DNA of 64,000 nucleotides from an uncultured Alistipes sp. Its GTDB lineage: Bacteria; Bacteroidota; Bacteroidia; Bacteroidales; Rikenellaceae. The notes under the pieces are model-generated. The model was not told where the DNA came from. It saw only the letters and a program-made list of their open reading frames with translations, and searched no databases. This document shows positions 1 through 8,209 of the stretch, one piece after another. Location of the stretch: contig CALUIK010000006.1 of the NCBI GenBank assembly GCA_944320685.1, positions 62,001 to 126,000 of the forward strand, read 5' to 3'. Position 1 is the first letter of the stretch; each line of letters begins with the position of its first letter. The translations under genes were made by a program, and so were the position numbers.

Positions 1-1
1 T

Positions 2-3000
2 AACAGGGATAAGAATCCGTACCACGACCGTTATGTCGCTTTGACGCAAACGCTCGATCTCGAAAACAGGGAGCATAAGTATCTGCTTGGCCGTGCGATT
101 TATCATTTGGCCCAACGGCGGGGTTTTATCAGCAATCGCAAAGAGGTTGGCAAGGACAAGGAAGACGGTGCCGTGAAGGAGGGCATCAGAAGTCTGTCGG
201 CCGAAATGGAGAAATCGGGGTGCCGTTATATAGGAGAGTATTTTTACAAGCTTTACCAGCATAAGGAGAAGATTCGCGGCAGATATACCTCGCGAAACGA
301 GCATTATAGGGCCGAGTTCGACGCTATATGCGAACGTCAGCAACTGCCGGAGGAGTGGCGAAAAAGCATGTGCCGTGCCATATTCTATCAGCGGCCGCTG
401 AAATCACAGAAGGGCCTTGTCGGCAAATGTACTTTTGAGCCTAAAAAGAGCCGTTGTCCTGTATCCCACCCCCGATTCGAGGAGTTCCGTATGTTGGCTT
501 TGATAAACAATATAAGGGTTACAGCCCCGGGCGATAAAGCGCCGAGGCCGCTGTCCCAAACGGAAAAAGCTGTCATCGTGCCTCTCTTTTTGCGAAAAAG
601 CAAACCGTATTTCGATTTTGAGGAGATTGCGCGCAAGATTGCTGGCAAAGGTAAATATGCTTGCAGGGATGATCGTAGCGAGGCCCCGTACAAGTTTAAC
701 TTCGCTCGTACCGCTACCGTGTCGGGCTGCCCTGTAACGGCTGCAATGACAGCTATATTTGGGGATGGCTGGGTTTCGGAGATGCGCAGTCTGTATCGGC
801 TCGGAGATGGGAAAACGGAAGAACAGGTGATTAATGACATATGGCATGCTCTATTCTCCTTTGATGATGAGACACGTCTTAAAACGTGGGCGCAGGAGAA
901 TCTTCAAATGACGGTGGAACAAGCCGAGGATTTTGCTTCCATACGTCTGCCGCAGGATTATGCAGCCCTGAGCCTGAATGCCATAAATAAGATTCTACCA
1001 TATTTAAGGTGCGGTTATCGTTATGACGAGGCTGTGTTTCTTGCCAATCTCAAGGCGGTTCTCCCGAGCGATGTTTATGCAGATGAACGGCGTCGGCATG
1101 AAATTGAGAACGATATTGCCGGTATGTTGAGCGGCTACAAGAGAAATCCGTATGACAAATATGATTCCAAAAAGCGTCGTATAACGGACTATTTCAGCGA
1201 ACATGGCCTTGATGTCGCACATATTGACCGGCTTTACCATCCGTCGATGATCGAGACCTACCGGCAGGCGACGCCCGATGCCGGGGGACGCATGCAACTC
1301 GGTTCTCCGCGTACGCCGTCGATCCGCAATCCGATGGCCATGAGGTCTCTGTTCCGTTTGAGAGCCTTGGTCAATCGTCTTCTGCGGGACGGTAAGATAG
1401 ACCGAGATACGAGGATCAATATTGAATTCGCAAGGGGCCTTAATGATGCCAACCGCCGCAAGGCTATTGAGCGATACCAGCGTGAACGCGAGGCCGAAAA
1501 CAGAAAATATGCCGACGTGATCCGCAATCAATACCTGACGGAAAGCGGCTGTGATATCGAGCCTTCCGAGGATGATATATTGAAGTATCGCTTGTGGGAG
1601 GAGCAAAATCATATATGTCCCTATACAGGACGGCAGATACGTCTTTCGGATTTTATTGGTCCGTCACCAGCATTCGATATCGAGCATACTGTTCCTCGGG
1701 CCAGAGGCGGCGATGATTCACAGATGAACAAGACGCTTTGTGATAGCCGCTTCAACCGCGAACGGAAACGGGCAAAGCTGCCGGCAGAGCTATACAACCA
1801 CTCTGAGATCATGGCGCGCATTGAAGATTGGAAGAACCGGGTGGAGGAGTTTCATAAGAAGATCGAGGCGCAGGTGCGGAAGAGCAGAAGCGCTGCGACA
1901 AAACAGGAGAAGGACGGTGCCATACAGCAACGCCATTATCTGCAGATGCACCTAGACTATTGGCGCGGAAAATATGAGCGTTTTACGATGACGGATGTGC
2001 CGGATGGGTTCAGTAACCGCCAAGGTGTAGATATCGGTATTATCGGCCGTTATGCACGGCTCTATCTGAAGACGGTTTTCGATCATATTTATACGGTCAA
2101 GGGTGCCACCACGGCCGCTTTCCGCAAGATGTGGGGGTTGCAGGAGGAATATGCCGAAAAGGAAAGGACGAATCATGTCCACCACTGTATCGATGCTATT
2201 ACTATTGCCTGCATCGGCCGCAAGGAGTATGAGCGGTGGGCGCAGTACGCTGCCGACGAGGAGCGGTACCGCTATGGCGAGAGCGGTAAACCTCGTTTTG
2301 AAAAGCCGTGGCCTACATTTACCGAGGATGTCAAGGCTGTGGCGGATGAACTGCTCGTTTCGCACTATACGCCCGACAACATGGCCAAACAGACGCGTAA
2401 GAAGATGCGAGTCAGGGGAAAAGTGAAATTGAATTCGGAAGGCAAGCCGATATATATACAGGGAGACACGGCCCGCCGCAAACTGCATAATGATACCTTC
2501 TATGGTGCCATCAAGCGGGGTGATGCGGTGAAATACGTCGTGCGGAAGTCTCTCGGGCAGCTTCAGCAGTCGGACGTGGATAAGATTGTGGACGATGCGG
2601 TCAAGTCGCGGGTAAAGGCGGCGATTCGGGAAGTCGGTTTTGCCAAGGCGATGGATCCCGAAGAATACACTATATGGATGAATGAGGCGAAACGTATTCC
2701 CATACGCAAGGTTCGCATCTTTACTCCAAGTATAACCAACCCTATGGCGTTGAGGAAACAACGCGATCTGTCCGACAAGGAGTATAAACAGGATTACCAT
2801 GTAGTCAATGACGGCAACTATTGCATGGCCGTATACGAGGGGCGTGACAGACGAGGCAAAACCAAACGTACGTTCGAGATAATCAGCGATCTGGAAGCTG
2901 CCGGATATTTCAAGCGCAGTGCCGATCGTGCTGACCGTCCCGATCTGGTGCCGATGGCCGATTCGAACGGTTATCCGTTGAAGTGTATCTTGAAGAAAGG

Positions 3001-3313
3001 GACAATGGTTCTGTTTTACGAGAAGTCGCCGGCTGAACTGTATGAATGTTCTCGCAAGGATTTGGTTAAACGGCTTTATAAGGTTATCGCGATGGCGGCT
3101 GAAGGTCGTGTACAGTTTTTGTTCCATCAAGAAGCCCGAGATCGAACTACGTTGAAAGAGATATGCGGACAGGGAGCATCACAATTTAGGTCATCAGAGC
3201 TTTCGCCTAAATTACGCCTCAGTGTTTCCAACTTTAATATGCTGGTGGAGGGTTACGATTTTGAATTGACGGTTACAGGAGAGATAAAATTCAAACACTC
3301 GATGCCATGCTGA
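2..3313 (+). CDS. cas9: Cas9 endonuclease, type II-C, 5' end cut by window edge
   Basis: RNA-guided DNA endonuclease and effector of the CRISPR locus. The frame is open from base 2, so the start codon and RuvC-I segment lie upstream of the window; about 1,100 residues are visible, consistent with a large Bacteroidota Cas9 of roughly 1,400. An arginine-rich helix (AQRRGFISNRK) is seen near base 120. RuvC-II is INIEFARGLN at 1415-1444 with the conserved Glu at 1424. The HNH nuclease has the Asp-Ile-Glu-His motif at 1676-1687, followed by an Asn/Arg-rich segment. RuvC-III is HVHHCIDA at 2174-2197, carrying the His and Asp metal ligands. The last ~700 residues should hold the wedge and PAM-interacting regions, which I cannot subdivide. 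The stop overlaps the cas1 start by 7 nt. All visible catalytic residues are intact, so it should be active if the missing RuvC-I Asp is present. Confidence 0.96.
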   Translation, partial: NRDKNPYHDRYVALTQTLDLENREHKYLLGRAIYHLAQRRGFISNRKEVGKDKEDGAVKEGIRSLSAEMEKSGCRYIGEYFYKLYQHKEKIRGRYTSRNEHYRAEFDAICERQQLPEEWRKSMCRAIFYQRPLKSQKGLVGKCTFEPKKSRCPVSHPRFEEFRMLALINNIRVTAPGDKAPRPLSQTEKAVIVPLFLRKSKPYFDFEEIARKIAGKGKYACRDDRSEAPYKFNFARTATVSGCPVTAAMTAIFGDGWVSEMRSLYRLGDGKTEEQVINDIWHALFSFDDETRLKTWAQENLQMTVEQAEDFASIRLPQDYAALSLNAINKILPYLRCGYRYDEAVFLANLKAVLPSDVYADERRRHEIENDIAGMLSGYKRNPYDKYDSKKRRITDYFSEHGLDVAHIDRLYHPSMIETYRQATPDAGGRMQLGSPRTPSIRNPMAMRSLFRLRALVNRLLRDGKIDRDTRINIEFARGLNDANRRKAIERYQREREAENRKYADVIRNQYLTESGCDIEPSEDDILKYRLWEEQNHICPYTGRQIRLSDFIGPSPAFDIEHTVPRARGGDDSQMNKTLCDSRFNRERKRAKLPAELYNHSEIMARIEDWKNRVEEFHKKIEAQVRKSRSAATKQEKDGAIQQRHYLQMHLDYWRGKYERFTMTDVPDGFSNRQGVDIGIIGRYARLYLKTVFDHIYTVKGATTAAFRKMWGLQEEYAEKERTNHVHHCIDAITIACIGRKEYERWAQYAADEERYRYGESGKPRFEKPWPTFTEDVKAVADELLVSHYTPDNMAKQTRKKMRVRGKVKLNSEGKPIYIQGDTARRKLHNDTFYGAIKRGDAVKYVVRKSLGQLQQSDVDKIVDDAVKSRVKAAIREVGFAKAMDPEEYTIWMNEAKRIPIRKVRIFTPSITNPMALRKQRDLSDKEYKQDYHVVNDGNYCMAVYEGRDRRGKTKRTFEIISDLEAAGYFKRSADRADRPDLVPMADSNGYPLKCILKKGTMVLFYEKSPAELYECSRKDLVKRLYKVIAMAAEGRVQFLFHQEARDRTTLKEICGQGASQFRSSELSPKLRLSVSNFNMLVEGYDFELTVTGEIKFKHSMPC

Positions 3314-4194
3314 AACGGGCCCTGTTCTTTTCGACGCCCTACTGCCTGAGTTTGCGTAACGGGCAGATGGTTATCCATACCCGGGAGGCCCCCGCGATGA
3401 AGAAAAGCGTGCCTATCGAGGATATAGGGTTTGTGGTGTTGGAGGATGCGCAAATTTCCGTCACGCTGCCTTTGCTCAATGCCCTGTCGGATAATAATGT
3501 CGCAGTGATTATATGCGGGGAGAACCGTATGCCCAACGCCATGTTGATGAATCTTGATTCCAACAGGACGCAGGGTGGAATCTATCGATCTCAGATCGAT
3601 GCGAGCGAGCCGTTGAAGAAGGGTTTGTGGAGACAGATTGTGGAGGCTAAGATTAGGAATCAGGCGTCTCTGCTGCGAAAGTTGGGGCGTGACGGCGATA
3701 GACTGAAGCCTTATTACATGAATGTCAAGAGTGCCGATTCGGATAATCGTGAAGGGGTCGCCGCCAAGATCTATTGGGCGGAACTTTTTGGACCGCAATT
3801 TATTAGATCGCGCGATGGCGTCAGCCCCAACAACCTCCTCAATTACGGTTATACCATTTTGCGGGCTGCGGTTGCTCGGGCAATTATGGGTTCGGGGTTA
3901 TTCCCTGCATTCGGGATATTTCACCGTAACCGATACAACGCTTTCCCTTTGGCGGATGATGTGATGGAGCCTTATAGGCCATATGTGGATGAGATGGTAT
4001 ATAATCTTTTACAGCAAGGCCACAGGCAGTTGACAAAGGATGTTAAGGCGGCCCTCTTCAGGATTCTGTTTGCGGATACGAGATTTGACAAGGCCGTGCG
4101 CCCTCTTGATGTGGGTCTGACATTCACCTCTTCTTCATTGGCCAAATGTTTTGCGGGGATACAGAAAAAGATAGCATATCCATTATTGGAATAG
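3307..4194 (+). CDS. cas1: Cas1 integrase, type II
   Basis: Metal-dependent integrase that inserts new spacers together with Cas2. It has 295 residues, the usual size for type II Cas1. Likely catalytic residues are Glu149 (in REGVAAKIYW), His206 (in GIFHRNRYN) and the acidic group at 217-221 (LADDVME), matching the Cas1 Glu/His/Asp-Glu pattern. The ATG at 3307 overlaps the end of cas9 and cas2 starts 4 nt after the stop, so cas9-cas1-cas2 form one translationally linked operon. There is no csn2 or cas4 beside it, which is the type II-C arrangement. Confidence 0.95.
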   Translation: MLKRALFFSTPYCLSLRNGQMVIHTREAPAMKKSVPIEDIGFVVLEDAQISVTLPLLNALSDNNVAVIICGENRMPNAMLMNLDSNRTQGGIYRSQIDASEPLKKGLWRQIVEAKIRNQASLLRKLGRDGDRLKPYYMNVKSADSDNREGVAAKIYWAELFGPQFIRSRDGVSPNNLLNYGYTILRAAVARAIMGSGLFPAFGIFHRNRYNAFPLADDVMEPYRPYVDEMVYNLLQQGHRQLTKDVKAALFRILFADTRFDKAVRPLDVGLTFTSSSLAKCFAGIQKKIAYPLLE

Positions 4195-4198
4195 AGAT

Positions 4199-4537
4199 AT
4201 GTCAGAGTTGCGTTTGAATGCGTACCGTATCATGTGGTTGTTTGTGTTTTTCGATCTTCCGACCAATACCAAGGTCGAGAGGCGTCATGCCGCGCAATTT
4301 CGCAAGGCATTGGAGAAGGATGGTTTTTCAATGATGCAGTATTCGGTTTATGTCCGTCATTGCGCCTCGAAGGAGAATATGCGGGTACATATAAATCGGG
4401 TGCGGAGATCGATGCCGCCGTCGGGATATACGAGCATTCTTGCCGTTACGGACAAACAGTATGGCGATATTATGAATTTCTGGGGAAAGGTCGAACGTGC
4501 AAAACCCGATCTGCCTCAACAACTGGAGTTTTTTTAG
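4199..4537 (+). CDS. cas2: Cas2 adaptation protein
   Basis: Small ferredoxin-fold protein of 112 residues that bridges Cas1 dimers during spacer capture. The first beta strand ends in FVFFDLPTNTK with the conserved Asp at residue 19. The body (SMMQYSVYVRHCASKEN) is typical of type II Cas2. It ends in LEFF, and no further cas gene follows; 230 nt separate it from the first repeat. A near-consensus promoter -7 motif (TATTTTTG, 4539-4546) directly follows the stop but has no good -33 partner. Confidence 0.94.
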   Translation: MSELRLNAYRIMWLFVFFDLPTNTKVERRHAAQFRKALEKDGFSMMQYSVYVRHCASKENMRVHINRVRRSMPPSGYTSILAVTDKQYGDIMNFWGKVERAKPDLPQQLEFF

Positions 4538-4571
4538 ATATTTTTGTGTATATTCGGATAATATAGGTACA

Positions 4572-4588
4572 TCTCGGCAAAGCCGAGA
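4572..4588 (+). terminator. Hairpin after cas2, possible terminator
   Basis: Perfect 7-bp inverted repeat TCTCGGC / GCCGAGA with a 3-nt loop, 34 nt after the cas2 stop. It has no T-run, so it may be a processing or 3'-end stabilising hairpin rather than an intrinsic terminator. A smaller stem (GAAAC / GTTTC, 4591-4603) follows it. Confidence 0.5.
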
Positions 4589-4606
4589 CTGAAACTGTGT
4601 TTCCGA

Positions 4607-4638
4607 TTTGTATATGCGCCCGGCTTTCGCTATATTTG
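4607..4638 (+). promoter_or_regulatory. Consensus Bacteroidota promoter for the tracrRNA
   Basis: TTTG at 4607-4610, then 20 nt, then TATATTTG at 4631-4638. This matches the Bacteroidota -33/-7 consensus (TTTG, TAnnTTTG) exactly with normal spacing. The transcription start is expected near 4643-4646, immediately before the anti-repeat. Confidence 0.8.
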
Positions 4639-4643
4639 CCTTG

Positions 4644-4710
4644 TCCTTTGTCCTTTGACATGCTGAAACGCATCAAACCGACTTCGTCAGAGCGTACTTT
4701 AGTACTTTTT
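4644..4710 (+). ncRNA. Predicted tracrRNA
   Basis: Trans-activating CRISPR RNA that pairs with the repeat part of the crRNA and loads Cas9. CATCAAACC at 4671-4679 is the exact complement of repeat positions 6-14. TTGT plus a nearby CTT (4648-4655) match the complement of the repeat 3' end, so the whole anti-repeat spans about 4648-4682 with central bulges. After it come a mini-hairpin (GAC TTC GTC, 4680-4688) and a terminator hairpin with T5. A consensus promoter sits just upstream. The orientation requires the array to be transcribed on the plus strand. The tail after the anti-repeat is only about 28 nt, short for a type II-C tracrRNA, so the 3' end could instead run on past 4710. Confidence 0.75.
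4694..4710 (+). terminator. tracrRNA intrinsic terminator
   Basis: GTACT / AGTAC stem (4694-4698 with 4701-4705), 2-nt gap (loop widens if the inner pair opens), followed by T5 at 4706-4710. The stem is short, so termination may be incomplete. Confidence 0.6.
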
Positions 4711-4764
4711 AATGTGGGTGATATTGATATATAACACAATATATCAGTTGATTAGTGGCTGGGC
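4711..4764 (+). other. CRISPR leader with a palindrome
   Basis: 54 nt between the tracrRNA terminator and the first repeat, the leader by orientation. It contains a perfect 8-bp inverted repeat, TGATATAT (4725-4732) and ATATATCA (4739-4746), with loop AACACA. No TTTG or TAnnTTTG promoter elements are visible here. The palindrome could be a Cas1-Cas2 leader-anchoring signal, a host-protein site, or a further hairpin on a longer tracrRNA. Confidence 0.5.
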
Positions 4765-6054
4765 GTTGTGGTTTGATGTAGATTTTTGATAAGATACAAC
4801 CAATTCCTATTGGTATATTCTTGTTAACGGGTTGTGGTTTGATGTAGATTTTTGATAAGATACAACCATCGCCATGAATAAAGTTGCGTACCGTGGGTTG
4901 TGGTTTGATGTAGATTTTTGATAAGATACAACTTTCGGTTCCAATGCTTGAACAACTACGATAGTTGTGGTTTGATGTAGATTTTTGATAAGATACAACT
5001 GCCGCTTCGATATATGGAAAAACAAAAACGTTGTGGTTTGATGTAGATTTTTGATAAGATACAACATACCCGGAACAAATCCGCACCCGGTTAGTGTTGT
5101 GGTTTGATGTAGATTTTTGATAAGATACAACGTAACAATATTGCAACGCTTGTGCCTCTGTGTTGTGGTTTGATGTAGATTTTTGATAAGATACAACCGG
5201 ACGGCAATATACAGCCATACGCACACGGTTGTGGTTTGATGTAGATTTTTGATAAGATACAACAAGGCAACCCCGGTTCCGCCGAGGGTCGATGTTGTGG
5301 TTTGATGTAGATTTTTGATAAGATACAACAGAGACGAACGTTGCAATGCGCAATCTGTAAGTTGTGGTTTGATGTAGATTTTTGATAAGATACAACTATC
5401 GCCCCGGATAAAATTGCGTACCGTCGGTTGTGGTTTGATGTAGATTTTTGATAAGATACAACAATTACCCAGTAATCTAATTCAGAACAGAAGTTGTGGT
5501 TTGATGTAGATTTTTGATAAGATACAACTACAAAGGTTACTAATGCTACGACACTGGTGTTGTGGTTTGATGTAGATTTTTGATAAGATACAACCATATT
5601 CTGCGCATAATCGACATTCGGGAGTTGTGGTTTGATGTAGATTTTTGATAAGATACAACCGTTGTTCTGGCGTAGTATCTATGTTATATGTTGTGGTTTG
5701 ATGTAGATTTTTGATAAGATACAACCCGTCCGTTTACCATTAATAATACTTCTGGGTTGTGGTTTGATGTAGATTTTTGATAAGATACAACAGTCGCCGA
5801 ACAAAGACAGCCGTGATCCAGTTGTGGTTTGATGTAGATTTTTGATAAGATACAACTGACGCTCTCGCGCACCATACCGTTCAGGCAGTTGTGGTTTGAT
5901 GTAGATTTTTGATAAGATACAACTTCAGCTCGTAGAGCGCCGTCGCTCCGCCGTTGTGGTTTGATGTAGATTTTTGATAAGATACAACTGCACGAAGTTT
6001 TTGTACAGGATGCGCTCCGTTGTGGTTTGATGTAAAATTTGAATGATAATGGTG
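4765..6054 (+). CRISPR. Type II-C CRISPR array, 19 intact repeats plus 1 degenerate, 19 spacers
   Basis: The 36-bp repeat begins GTTGTGGTTTGATGTAG and ends GATAAGATACAAC; its ends form the GTTGT/ACAAC dyad usual for type II. Intact repeats start at 4765, 4831, 4897, 4964, 5030, 5096, 5162, 5228, 5294, 5361, 5427, 5493, 5559, 5624, 5690, 5756, 5821, 5888 and 5953. Spacers are 29-31 bp, mostly 30. The final copy at 6019 is degenerate. Intact repeats at the cas side and decay at the far side place the leader at 4711-4764, so spacer 1 (4801-4830) should be the newest. Spacers 2 (4867-4896) and 10 (5397-5426) are 24/30 identical. Because the period is 66 bp, the minus strand stays open in several frames across the array, which does not indicate protein. 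Confidence 0.98.
6019..6054 (+). repeat. Degenerate terminal CRISPR repeat
   Basis: The first 16 nt (GTTGTGGTTTGATGTA) are intact. The remaining 20 positions diverge, with only a weak T-rich resemblance (AAATTTGAATGATAA), and the ACAAC end is lost. This marks the leader-distal end of the array. Confidence 0.85.
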
Positions 6055-6364
6055 TGAAATCGAAGAATAGGGTCTGTACTGTGCTGGGAATTGGCGATGG
6101 CCTCAACACGTTCTGCCCCGCTTGCGGGAATCCGCGTAGCGCATAGGCATTTTCACGCTGCGTCTCCGCTCCATTGAAGAACTGCAAGCGGAACCAAGTT
6201 TGCTGATGATTGTCCGAATACTCTTTGCCATAACACTGTATCGTATATACATTGAGCGGCCAGTGCGATCACACTCTTATTCCTTACGGCATGTTCGAAG
6301 CAGTTAAGCCTATCGGCTATTGAAAAAATCATTGTTGCTTTTCGTCGTCGAATATTGGGCAGGT
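6055..6364. other. Non-coding or remnant stretch between array and sensor kinase
   Basis: 310 nt with no gene I can support. On the minus strand one frame is open from about 6187 down into the degenerate repeat (its peptide includes ETQRENAYALRGF), and another runs from inside the kinase end. Neither resembles a family I can name with confidence. It may be the remnant of a gene broken where the array and the downstream block were joined. Confidence 0.4.
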
Positions 6365-7417
6365 TCAGAAACTTACGGTGAAACTGTGCATCCCGTCCCC
6401 GTAGCTGTACCCTACCGTCCATCCGTGGTACTCGCATATGGCGCGGGCAATGGCAAGCCCAAGGCCGCTGCCCTTCGTCTTCTCGGAGGGGCGGTAGAAG
6501 CGATTGAAGATGAGCCGTGCGTCCAACGCGGGCTCATCGGACGTATTTGTTATTGTCAATTCCCTGCCTTGAACGGTTAGGTAGATTTTGCCGTTCGGGC
6601 GGTTATGGCGTACGGCGTTGATCACGAGATTGTTGACGAGGCTTTCGAGCAACGTGCGGTTGGCGTGGACCGCAGGTATGGGATTTTCATAGTGTCGGGC
6701 AAGCGTGATGCCGGCGGCAATGCTTTTCAGCGAAGGGACCAACTCTTGCAGGAAGCCGACGAGGCCGATGTCTTCCATCTGCCCGTACTGGCGGTTGTCT
6801 ATTTTGGCAAGCAGCAGCAGGTTGCGGTTCAGGCGGGAGAGACGGTTCGAGGTTTCGTACAGGCTCTGTATCAGTTCCGCCTGTTGTCGGGTAAGACCGG
6901 GTTGCTGAAGCAGGAGGTCGAGTTTGCTTTGGAAGATGGCGAGCGGGGTCTGCAGCTCGTGCGAGGCGTTTTCGGTAAACTCCTTCTGCGTGCGGTAACT
7001 GATGAGGCTGTTGCGCATCAAGGCGGTCAGTGTGCGGTTCAGACGGGCAAACTCTTCTACATCGCTTTCGGGCAAGGCCGGCGGATTGCCCTCTTCCAGC
7101 CGGAAGTCTTCTATCAGGAGAAGTGTCACGTCAAAAGGCTTCCACAGCCGGCGGGAGATGAAACGCAGGGTCAGTACGATCGCTGCAGCCAGCACTCCGA
7201 CTATAAGTCCGAACTGGAGCATCACGCCCTGCATGATGTCCTGCTCCAAATCGAGTGCGGGGATTGGGCCGCCTTGCTCCACCGCTTCGATTATGTCTAT
7301 CATGTCCTCGGCATAATAGTGCTTGGTGAGGAAGTAGAACAGCGGCGTGGCGAGTGCCAGCAATATCGCGATGCAGGCGACGAACTGTGCCAGCATCTTG
7401 TGTGAAAGGCTTTTCAT
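6365..7417 (-). CDS. Sensor histidine kinase
   Basis: Inner-membrane two-component kinase of 350 residues. Two membrane segments (about 11-30 and 66-88) flank a short 35-residue periplasmic loop. The dimerisation/phosphoacceptor helix is FTENASHELQTPL with His153. The ATPase domain has the N box NNLVINAVRH (about 262-271) and a G box GSGLGLAIA (about 317-325). The start at 7417 is chosen because its ATG overlaps the response-regulator stop as ATGA, the usual coupling; an upstream in-frame ATG at 7429 is less likely. The very small sensor loop suggests sensing of membrane or envelope state. The partner regulator upstream is frameshifted, so signal output may be lost. Confidence 0.92.
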   Translation of the reverse strand: MKSLSHKMLAQFVACIAILLALATPLFYFLTKHYYAEDMIDIIEAVEQGGPIPALDLEQDIMQGVMLQFGLIVGVLAAAIVLTLRFISRRLWKPFDVTLLLIEDFRLEEGNPPALPESDVEEFARLNRTLTALMRNSLISYRTQKEFTENASHELQTPLAIFQSKLDLLLQQPGLTRQQAELIQSLYETSNRLSRLNRNLLLLAKIDNRQYGQMEDIGLVGFLQELVPSLKSIAAGITLARHYENPIPAVHANRTLLESLVNNLVINAVRHNRPNGKIYLTVQGRELTITNTSDEPALDARLIFNRFYRPSEKTKGSGLGLAIARAICEYHGWTVGYSYGDGMHSFTVSF

Positions 7418-8087
7418 GATTCCACCCATTTATATCCGGTTCCGTACACGTTCTTGACACAATCCCTTACGCCGGCCTCCGCCAGTTTCGCCTTCAGGTT
7501 CTTGATGTGTGTATAGACAAAGTCGTGGTTGTCCAGCATGTCCGCCATGTCCTGAGATGCTCTGCCATGGCGCTCTTTGATATGACACGGTTTCTGTTGC
7601 CGATAAAGAACAGCAGCAGTTCATACTCCGTCCGAGTCAGTACGACAGGCTGGCCCTTCACGACTACCGACTTGGCTGGCAGGTTGATTTCGATGCCGTT
7701 GCTGCGTAGCATGTTATTTGCCGCAAACTCCTTCCGGCGGATGATGGCGTAGATGCGCATCGAGAGTTCCGCCAGATGGAACGGTTTGGCGAGATAGTCG
7801 TCCGCTCCGATTTCCAGTCCCCGCACTTTATCGTCCAGCGAGTCTTTGGCCGACACGATGATGACCCCGACCGGATTTTGCCGCTTCCTTATCTCGCGCA
7901 GGATGTCCAGCCCGTAGCCGCCGGGCAGCATCAGGTCGAGCAGCACACAGTCGTAGTCGTAGAGCTCGATCTTCTCCAGCGCCTCGGTACAGGTGAAAGC
8001 CTGCTCGCACACATAGTTCTCGGAGCCGAGGTATGCCACGATGCTGGCGGACAGCTCCCTTTCGTCTTCGATTATCAGCAGTTTCAT
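7414..8087 (-). pseudogene. OmpR-type response regulator with frameshift in the DNA-binding domain
   Basis: Receiver plus winged-helix regulator, cognate of the downstream kinase. The receiver is intact: acidic pocket Glu7-Asp8-Glu9, phosphoacceptor Asp51 (VLLDLMLPG), Lys101 (LAKPF). After Leu178 (codon at 7554-7556) the reading frame breaks. The remaining C-terminus (DMADMLDNHDFVYTHIKNLK and on to YGTGYKW) continues in another frame to a TGA at 7414 that overlaps the kinase ATG. In the original frame translation runs on with unrelated residues to about 7494. The net change equals a 1-nt loss. The recognition helix and wing would be scrambled, so DNA binding should be lost unless this is a sequencing error. 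I see no slippery sequence for programmed shifting. Confidence 0.85.
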
Positions 8088-8209
8088 TGCGTTTGATGGA
8101 TAAACACGGAAATTGGGAATAAAGGTAATGTGTAAAGTTGAAGATATATTGAAGATGGATAGGATTTTTCGCTATATTTACTCACAAAATTGCTTATACT
8201 AAAAACGAT

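Noticed and set aside
1952..3130. 392-codon minus-strand frame opposite cas9
   Set aside because: Antisense shadow of an intact cas9 frame with full motif support; no recognisable protein features.
4709..6187. Several minus-strand reading frames of 80-228 codons across the CRISPR array with repeating YLIKNLHQTTT-type peptides
   Set aside because: They are translations of the repeat; the 66-bp period keeps frames open. No start, ribosome site or family.
7494..7560. Programmed ribosomal frameshift in the response regulator
   Set aside because: No slippery heptamer or downstream structure was seen; mutation or sequence error is simpler.
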